From Bog-473 sp963763575 (GTDB lineage: Bacteria; Actinomycetota; Acidimicrobiia; Acidimicrobiales; RAAP-2), in the NCBI GenBank assembly GCA_963763575.1, contig CAVXPD010000005.1, positions 1 to 64,000 on the forward strand: 64,000 nt of DNA. The letters are read 5' to 3'. Each line of letters opens with the position of its first letter. Position 1 is the stretch's first letter. Below are positions 59,222-64,000 of this stretch, piece by piece. Both the position numbers and the translations under genes were made by a program. The notes below the pieces were generated by a model that did no database searches, was not told the origin of the DNA, and was given only the letters and a program-made list of their open reading frames with translations.

Positions 59222-59519
59222 CGGTCGGCCCCTCGGAGATCACTTCCGACGCGGCGAGGCGGTCCAGCGCTCGTTCGTACGCACGACGCGAGGCCGCCGG
59301 GACGCAGGCCGCCACGGCCGCGGCCGCGCTCGGATAGTCGGCCAGCGACGAGACGAGCGTGACCAGCGTGCGCGACTTGAGGAACACGAGTCGCCGGTTG
59401 CCGTAGTGGTACGCCAGTGCGCCGAAGGACTCGTCGCGCAGCGCCACTTGGGGGTTGAGCCGCCATGCCCGCTCGAGTGCGCACGCGCCGGGGGTCGGCC
59501 GCGTCCCGGTGACACTCAA
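59211..59519 (-). CDS. mftB: Mycofactocin precursor-binding protein (RRE chaperone)
   Basis: 102 residues from a TTG at 59519 that overlaps the mftA stop (TTGA); a GTG at 59531 is an alternative. LNPQVALRDESFGALAYHYG and RRLVFLKSRTLVTLVSSLAD are the winged-helix RRE signature of MftB. It binds the MftA leader and presents it to MftC. Confidence 0.92.
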   Translation of the reverse strand: MSVTGTRPTPGACALERAWRLNPQVALRDESFGALAYHYGNRRLVFLKSRTLVTLVSSLADYPSAAAAVAACVPAASRRAYERALDRLAASEVISEGPTDAG

Positions 59520-59638
59520 TAGACGCCGCACATCCCGTCGATGGAGACCTCTTCCACCAGGAGCTCGTCGATGTCCTCCTCGGACACCTCCTCGGAGACC
59601 TCTTCGGCGTCCACCGCGACCTGCTCCTCAGCCAGCAT
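59516..59638 (-). CDS. mftA: Mycofactocin precursor peptide
   Basis: 40 residues, too short for most gene finders. It starts MLAEEQVAVDAEEVSEEVSE and ends IDGMCGVY, the invariant C-terminus whose Val-Tyr pair is converted to the redox-active cofactor. A strong AGGAGG lies five bases before the ATG at 59638. It is the first gene of mftA-mftB-mftC-mftE-SDR, all leftward. Confidence 0.97.
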   Translation of the reverse strand: MLAEEQVAVDAEEVSEEVSEEDIDELLVEEVSIDGMCGVY

Positions 59639-59648
59639 CCCGACCTCC

Positions 59649-59664
59649 TCTGGGCAAAGGCCCA
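59649..59664. promoter_or_regulatory. Inverted repeat CTGGGC-AAAG-GCCCAG between mftA and mftF
   Basis: Perfect 6-bp arms with a 4-bp loop, in the 61-bp divergent gap, touching the mftA ribosome site region. It could be a repressor operator (MftR-type) or an RNA hairpin controlling mftA translation. Confidence 0.45.
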
Positions 59665-59699
59665 GCCTATCGCCGTTCCCGAGCTGCCAAGATTGGGCG

Positions 59700-61211
59700 G
59701 TGGACCGCCAGCGGGCACCGGGTGGGCCGTCGGCGCTGCGGACCGCGCCACCTCGGGCGTCGACGCCGCTCCCCGGCAGCTTCACCCTGACCGAGAGCGC
59801 GTCGACGGTGCACCTCGACGGCGGCGCCGTCGTGCTCGGCGGCAGCCCGTTGCGCCTGTTCCGGATCTCCGAGCGCGCGCAACGCCTCCTGGCCCGGTGG
59901 AGGATCGGGGGCGCCGTCGGCGACAGTCGCCCCGCGCGGATGCTGGCGCGCCGGCTCGTGACGTCGGGTGCGTTCAGCCCGCGCCCCTCGGGCGCGGGCT
60001 TCGGGCCTGCCGACGTGACGGTGGTGGTGCCGGTCCGGGACCGGGCTGCGCCGCTCGACCGGTTGCTCGGCGCCCTCGCCGGCCTGGACTGTGTCGTGGT
60101 CGACGACGCGTCGGCCGACGCGGGCGCGACCAAGCAGCTCGCCGAGCGCCACGGCGCGCGCTTCGTCGGTCTGATCGCCAACCGCGGCCCGGGCGGTGCC
60201 CGCAACGCGGGGATGGCGGAGACTCACCGGCCGCTGGTGGCGTTCGTCGATTCCGACTGCGTCCCCACACCCGGCTGGCTCGATCCCCTCCTCGGCCACT
60301 TCGACGACCCCGTGGTGGGCGCGGTGGCCCCCCGCGTCGTGCCCGGGAGCGGCCCTGCGGAGGGTGCACTCCGACGGTACGAGGCCGTCCGGTCGTCGCT
60401 CGACCTCGGACCGGTCGAGGGACCGGTGCGCCCGGGCGCGCCGATCTCCTACGTGCCCAGCGCGGCGCTCCTCGTGCGCAGCGCGGTCGTGTCGGGCCCC
60501 GAGCTGTTCGACGCGGCGCTCCGCGGTGGCGAGGACGTCGACCTCGTGTGGCGCCTCGTCGAGGCCGGTTGGGACGTCCGCTACGTGCCCTCGAGCGTGG
60601 TCGAGCACGACGGGCCGGACTCGATCCGCTGCTTCCTGGCGCGTCGCGCCTTCTACGGCTCGACGGCAGGGCCGCTGGCCCTGCGCCATCCCGCAGCGAT
60701 GGCGCCGGTGCACGTCTCGGCGTGGTCGCTGGCGGTGTGGCTCCTCGCGTTGGCGCGCCGGCCACTGTTGGCGTGGGCCACGCTGGCGGCGTCCGTCGCG
60801 ATCCTGGCGAACCGTCTGCGCGGACTGGTGCGCGACCCCGTGTTCGTCGCGTCCCGGATCGCGGGCGGCGGCACGGCGCGTTCGGCGATGCCCGCGCTGG
60901 CGGGGCTCGCCCGCACCTGGTCCCCGGCGCTGCTGGTGGCGCTGTCGTCCCGGCGCACGCGCGGGGCGGCCGCGCTGGCCCTGGTCGTCCCCGCCGTCCG
61001 CGACTGGGTAGGCGATCGCGACACGCTCGACCCCGTCCGCTACGTGGCCCTCCACGTGGCCGACGACGTGTTCTATGGCGCCGGCGTGTGGCTGGGTTGT
61101 GCGCGGCACCGGACGATCGCGCCACTCCTCCCGCGTGTGTCCTGGCGGTCGCGTGTGTGGTCCTCGGAGGCGTTGCGCCGCGTCCTGGACGGCCGGAGCG
61201 GCCGGGACTAG
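59700..61211 (+). CDS. mftF: Mycofactocin glycosyltransferase
   Basis: 503 residues from a GTG at 59700. A GT2 family core shows VTVVVPVRDRAAPLDRLLGA, VDSDCVPTPGWLDPLL (metal-binding Asp), and GGEDVDLVWRLVEAGWDVRY (catalytic ED). C-terminal hydrophobic segments suggest membrane association. MftF adds oligoglucose to the mycofactocin precursor. Unlike the colinear order in mycobacteria it is divergent from mftA. Confidence 0.92.
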   Translation: MDRQRAPGGPSALRTAPPRASTPLPGSFTLTESASTVHLDGGAVVLGGSPLRLFRISERAQRLLARWRIGGAVGDSRPARMLARRLVTSGAFSPRPSGAGFGPADVTVVVPVRDRAAPLDRLLGALAGLDCVVVDDASADAGATKQLAERHGARFVGLIANRGPGGARNAGMAETHRPLVAFVDSDCVPTPGWLDPLLGHFDDPVVGAVAPRVVPGSGPAEGALRRYEAVRSSLDLGPVEGPVRPGAPISYVPSAALLVRSAVVSGPELFDAALRGGEDVDLVWRLVEAGWDVRYVPSSVVEHDGPDSIRCFLARRAFYGSTAGPLALRHPAAMAPVHVSAWSLAVWLLALARRPLLAWATLAASVAILANRLRGLVRDPVFVASRIAGGGTARSAMPALAGLARTWSPALLVALSSRRTRGAAALALVVPAVRDWVGDRDTLDPVRYVALHVADDVFYGAGVWLGCARHRTIAPLLPRVSWRSRVWSSEALRRVLDGRSGRD

Positions 61212-61225
61212 CTGTAACCAAATGC

Positions 61226-61645
61226 CTAGCCGCCCTGACCCCGGACGAACCTGAGCTGTCCCTCTCGGTGCTCCCAGTCCGACGTCTGCCAGAACGACAC
61301 CGCCTGGTCGTCGCTCCCGATCACGATGGCGTGCATGCGGCGCACGCCGAGGCCGCGCAGTCGCTCCTCGGCAGCGGCTAGCAACCGGCGGCCGACCCCA
61401 CGCCGGCGATGCGCCGGAGCGACGGCCAGCCGGTAGATCGAACCCCGCCAGCCGTCCCAGCCCACGATCACCGACCCCACGATCACCCCGGACTCTTCGG
61501 CCACGAGCAACGCTCCGGGGTCGCGGGTGAGCAGCGCGCGCACGGCGTCGGCCGTGTCCGTAGCCGTTGGCTCGGCCGCGTCCTCCCACAGCGCCAGCAC
61601 TCCAGCCACGTCGCCGGCCCCGGCCGGACGGATTTCCGTGCCCAT
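61226..61645 (-). CDS. GNAT family acetyltransferase
   Basis: 139 residues from the ATG at 61645. IYRLAVAPAHRRRGVGRRLL is the acetyl-CoA-binding motif A; the surrounding helices and QAVSFWQTSDWEHREGQLR at the end fit a small N-acetyltransferase. Substrate unknown. Convergent with mftF and divergent from the haemoglobin gene. Confidence 0.9.
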   Translation of the reverse strand: MGTEIRPAGAGDVAGVLALWEDAAEPTATDTADAVRALLTRDPGALLVAEESGVIVGSVIVGWDGWRGSIYRLAVAPAHRRRGVGRRLLAAAEERLRGLGVRRMHAIVIGSDDQAVSFWQTSDWEHREGQLRFVRGQGG

Positions 61646-61736
61646 CGGCTCATCGTAGGGAGCGGGCGCGGCGCTGTCCGGCGACGACTCGGCGCCCGTC
61701 CGGCCCCCCGGCAGCGGTCCGTGCCAGGCTCGTGGC

Positions 61737-62189
61737 GTGGCGCGCAACTCGATCTACGACAGCGCCGGCGGGATGCCGGCGTTCTTGCGGCTGGCCGCTG
61801 CGCACCATCGGCGCTGCCTCGACGACCCTGTGCTCAACCACCCCTTTTCGCATCCCGGGCACCGGGACCACGTCGCGCGCCTGGCGCTGTACTGGGCGGA
61901 GGTCCTGGGCGGGCCCGCCGAGTTCACCCGCTGTTGCGGCGACCACGCCGACCTGCTGCACTTGCACGCCCACACCGAGGCCGAGCACGACTTGGGCCGC
62001 CGCTTTGCTTCGTGCTTCGCCGCCGCGCTCGACGACGCGGAGCTGCCGGACGACCCCGAGCTGCGCGACCAGCTGCGCGCCTACATGCAGTGGGCCGTCA
62101 GCGACGTCATGGCCTGCGCCCCCAAGGAGGCCGTCGTCCCGGACCGCCGCGCCGTGCCCCGGTGGTCCTGGGGCGGGCTGGTGTCCTAG
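61737..62189 (+). CDS. Truncated haemoglobin (group II, GlbO-like)
   Basis: 150 residues from a GTG at 61737. YDSAGGMPAFLRLAAAHHRRCL, then LNHPFSHPGHRDHVARLALYWAEVLGGP and a C-terminal RWSWGG match the short 2-on-2 globin fold; the proximal His is in LHLHAHTEAEHD. It would bind oxygen or NO. Its insertion between mftF and mftD is unusual and may be by chance. Confidence 0.88.
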   Translation: MARNSIYDSAGGMPAFLRLAAAHHRRCLDDPVLNHPFSHPGHRDHVARLALYWAEVLGGPAEFTRCCGDHADLLHLHAHTEAEHDLGRRFASCFAAALDDAELPDDPELRDQLRAYMQWAVSDVMACAPKEAVVPDRRAVPRWSWGGLVS

Positions 62190-62389
62190 CCGGTGGCGCT
62201 GCTGCTCCTCGGACTGGAGACAAAGGAGCCGGGAGCCTGGTGGATTCGAGCGAGCGCTCGACTCGGTGGTGGCGGCGATCACGCCAATGACCTCACGACG
62301 GGCTGGCGCAGCCGAGGGCCCGGGGCTGGGGTGACGGCGGGCGCGCCGCATAGAGTCTCCGGGTCCAACCGGCGCGCCCGGCCGGAAGG

Positions 62390-62404
62390 CGGACGGGTCG
62401 TCAG
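62390..62404. promoter_or_regulatory. Imperfect TGACG-N3-CGTCA-like element before mftD
   Basis: CGGACG-GGT-CGTCAG differs from the echA20 arms at one base and is 12-26 bp upstream of mftD. Weaker than the other three copies; could be chance. Confidence 0.25.
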
Positions 62405-62415
62405 AGAGGGTCGGC

Positions 62416-63588
62416 ATGGCTAACAAGTGGTTCGAGACGGTCGCCGAGGCGCAGCGACGGGCAAAGAGGCACCTGCCCAAGTCCGTCTACGGAGCGCTCG
62501 TCGCCGGATCGGAGCGCGGCCTCACGCTGGAGGACAACGTGACCGCCTACGGTGAGCTCGGCTTCGCCCCCCACGTCGCCGGGCTCTCTGAGAAGCGGGA
62601 CCTGGCCACCACGGTCATGGGCCAGGACCTCTCGTTCCCCGTCGTCATCTCCCCCACCGGCGTACAGGCGGTGCACCCCGACGGCGAGGTCGCGGTGGCG
62701 CGGGCCGCCGCGGCCAGGGGGACCGCCATGGGCCTCAGCTCGTTCGCCAGCAAACCCGTCGAGGACGTCGTGGCGGCCAATCCCCAGACGTTCTTCCAGA
62801 TCTACTGGATCGGATCGAGGGACCAGATCCAGGCCCGCATCGAGCGGGCGCGTGCCGCCGGGGCGGTGGGGCTCATCGCGACGCTGGACTGGTCCTTCTC
62901 GCACGGGCGGGACTGGGGCAGCCCGGCCGTCCCCGAGTCCATGAACCTGCGCACCATGGTGCGCTTCGCCCCCGAGGCGTTGTCCCACCCGCGTTGGTTC
63001 TGGTCCTTCGCCAAGACGGGCAAGGCGCCCGACCTGACCACACCCAACATGGTCCCGCGGGGCCAGGCCGGCCCCACGTTCTTCGCGGCCTACGGCGAGT
63101 GGATGCAGACGCCGCCGCCGAGCTGGGACGACGTGGCCTGGCTGCGCGGCCAGTGGGGCGGGCCGTTCATGCTCAAGGGAGTGACGAGGGTGGACGACGC
63201 CAGGCGCGCCGTCGACGCCGGGGTCACCGCCATCTCGGTCTCGAACCACGGCGGCAACAACCTCGACGGGACGCCGGCGACGATCCGCGCGCTGCCGGGC
63301 GTCGCCGACGCGGTGGGCGGGGACGTCGAGGTCCTGCTCGACGGCGGAATCCGGCGCGGCAGCGACGTCGTCAAGGCGGTCGCCTTGGGCGCGCGCGCCG
63401 TGATGATCGGCCGCGCCTACCTGTGGGGCCTGGCCGCCAACGGCCAGGCCGGGGTGGAGAACGTCCTCGACATCCTGCGCGGCGGCATCGAGTCCGCGCT
63501 GCTGGGCCTCGGGCACTCCAGCGTCCACGAGCTGCACCGCGACGACGTCGTGATGCCCGACGGGTTCACCCGCGACCTCGGCACCTGA
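62416..63588 (+). CDS. mftD: Pre-mycofactocin synthase (FMN-dependent alpha-hydroxy acid oxidase family)
   Basis: 390 residues. The FMN barrel has VVISPTGVQAVHPDGE, FFQIYWIGSRDQI, KGVTRVDDARRAVDAG, SNHGGNNLDG and DGGIRRGSDVVKAVALGARAVMIGR. This is the lactate-dehydrogenase-like family that oxidatively deaminates the AHDP intermediate to pre-mycofactocin. The length fits MftD (about 390). It stands apart from mftABCE, separated by a globin and an acetyltransferase. Confidence 0.93.
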   Translation: MANKWFETVAEAQRRAKRHLPKSVYGALVAGSERGLTLEDNVTAYGELGFAPHVAGLSEKRDLATTVMGQDLSFPVVISPTGVQAVHPDGEVAVARAAAARGTAMGLSSFASKPVEDVVAANPQTFFQIYWIGSRDQIQARIERARAAGAVGLIATLDWSFSHGRDWGSPAVPESMNLRTMVRFAPEALSHPRWFWSFAKTGKAPDLTTPNMVPRGQAGPTFFAAYGEWMQTPPPSWDDVAWLRGQWGGPFMLKGVTRVDDARRAVDAGVTAISVSNHGGNNLDGTPATIRALPGVADAVGGDVEVLLDGGIRRGSDVVKAVALGARAVMIGRAYLWGLAANGQAGVENVLDILRGGIESALLGLGHSSVHELHRDDVVMPDGFTRDLGT

Positions 63589-63615
63589 GAGCGCGGCCAC
63601 CCGGCCGCCGTGGCC

Positions 63616-64000
63616 TCAGCCGTCGAACGCGACGACGCCCCGGATGATGGTGCCGGCCGCCTGGTCGTCGTAGCCCTGCTGCACCTGGTCGAGCGAGTAC
63701 TCCTGGGTGATCAGCTCGTCGATCTCGAGCTGGCCCGTGTTGTAGAGGTTCAACAGGTTCGGCACCTGAACGCGCGGGCTCTGCGAGCCGAACACGGTGC
63801 CCAGCACGGACTGGTTGAACATCGCCAGGTTGAACAGGTTGAGCTGCACGTCCATGGAGCTGAACGGGGAGATGGCCGTCACCACGACGCGTGCGTCCTT
63901 GGACCCGCAGGCGCAGGCCTGGGCGATCATCTCGCCCCTCAGCACTCCGGGCGTGAGGATGACTACGTCGGCGTTGCGTCCCATGGTGAGCTCGGGCAGC
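63616..64000 (-). CDS. Zinc-type NDMA/mycofactocin-dependent alcohol dehydrogenase (C-terminal part)
   Basis: The last 128 residues are encoded, entering from the right edge. ADVVILTPGVL, GSKDARVVVTAISPFSSMD, FNQSVLGTVFGSQSPRVQVPN and GTIIRGVVAFDG fit the C-terminal Rossmann and tail of class III-like zinc alcohol dehydrogenases, including mycofactocin-associated NDMA-dependent enzymes. The cluster position supports a mycofactocin-linked enzyme; the N-terminal half with zinc ligands is outside the window. Confidence 0.8.
   Translation of the reverse strand, partial: LPELTMGRNADVVILTPGVLRGEMIAQACACGSKDARVVVTAISPFSSMDVQLNLFNLAMFNQSVLGTVFGSQSPRVQVPNLLNLYNTGQLEIDELITQEYSLDQVQQGYDDQAAGTIIRGVVAFDG

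Noticed and set aside
62193..62423. Small plus-strand frame between globin and mftD
   Set aside because: No homology, overlaps the mftD start, and contains only Gly/Arg-rich sequence.
1..64000. CRISPR arrays, IS elements and rRNA genes
   Set aside because: No regularly spaced repeats of CRISPR type, no transposase frame and no rRNA signature were seen.

Overview
The window is high-GC DNA, densely packed, with many 1-4 nt stop/start overlaps (TGATG, ATGA, GTGA). It carries a mycofactocin cluster, steroid ring C/D catabolism genes of the echA20-ipdABC type, an F420-type LLM oxidoreductase and a split three-gene PntAA-PntAB-PntB transhydrogenase. Together these point to an actinobacterium. An uncultured Acidimicrobiia-like lineage is a reasonable guess, but no ribosomal marker is present to prove it.

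Layout. 1-2430: the end of an ABC transporter ATPase gene and a two-component system (response regulator plus histidine kinase) broken by several frameshifts. 2960-10425: an accessory island on the minus strand, next to tRNA-Glu and tRNA-Gln. It holds a tyrosine integrase, a GHKL-fold ATPase, and a four-gene coupled operon with a PD-(D/E)XK nuclease-like protein, a GIY-YIG protein with an N-terminal domain resembling DUF7662, a third nuclease-like protein and a membrane-anchored coiled-coil protein. This island is the best candidate for an undescribed, probably defence-type, system. 10900-13813: a neocarzinostatin-like secreted protein, a YdcF-like protein, gltX and a 3Fe-4S ferredoxin. 13922-17134: a four-gene operon of two OB-fold (DUF35-type) proteins and two thiolase-fold proteins that lack the usual catalytic residues. 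17246-29831: an AarF kinase, an SRPBCC protein, an aldo/keto reductase, membrane proteins, putA and pntAA-pntAB-pntB.

29943-50086 is a lipid/steroid catabolic region: an SDR divergent from echA20-ipdA-ipdB-ipdC, a thiolase/DUF35/thiolase operon, two adjacent acyl-CoA dehydrogenase pairs, a dienelactone hydrolase-like protein and an amidohydrolase, interrupted by an ada-alkA/ogt DNA alkylation repair pair and a relic of an NHL-repeat gene. A perfect inverted repeat, TGACG-N3-CGTCA, occurs just upstream of echA20, the amidohydrolase and an aldehyde dehydrogenase, with a weaker copy at mftD. It may mark a shared regulon.

50106-56562 holds an LLM oxidoreductase, a phosphatase, small unknown proteins, an aldehyde dehydrogenase, a PLP-dependent enzyme and a UBP-type zinc finger protein. 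56590-64000 is the mycofactocin locus: mftA, mftB, mftC, mftE and a mycofactocin-type SDR run leftward; mftF is divergent; mftD lies further right beyond an acetyltransferase and a truncated haemoglobin; and the window ends inside an alcohol dehydrogenase of the NDMA/mycofactocin-dependent type. The likely logic is that steroid and alcohol oxidations by SDR/ADH enzymes use mycofactocin as redox cofactor, while the Ipd, thiolase and acyl-CoA dehydrogenase enzymes degrade the CoA-activated carbon skeleton.
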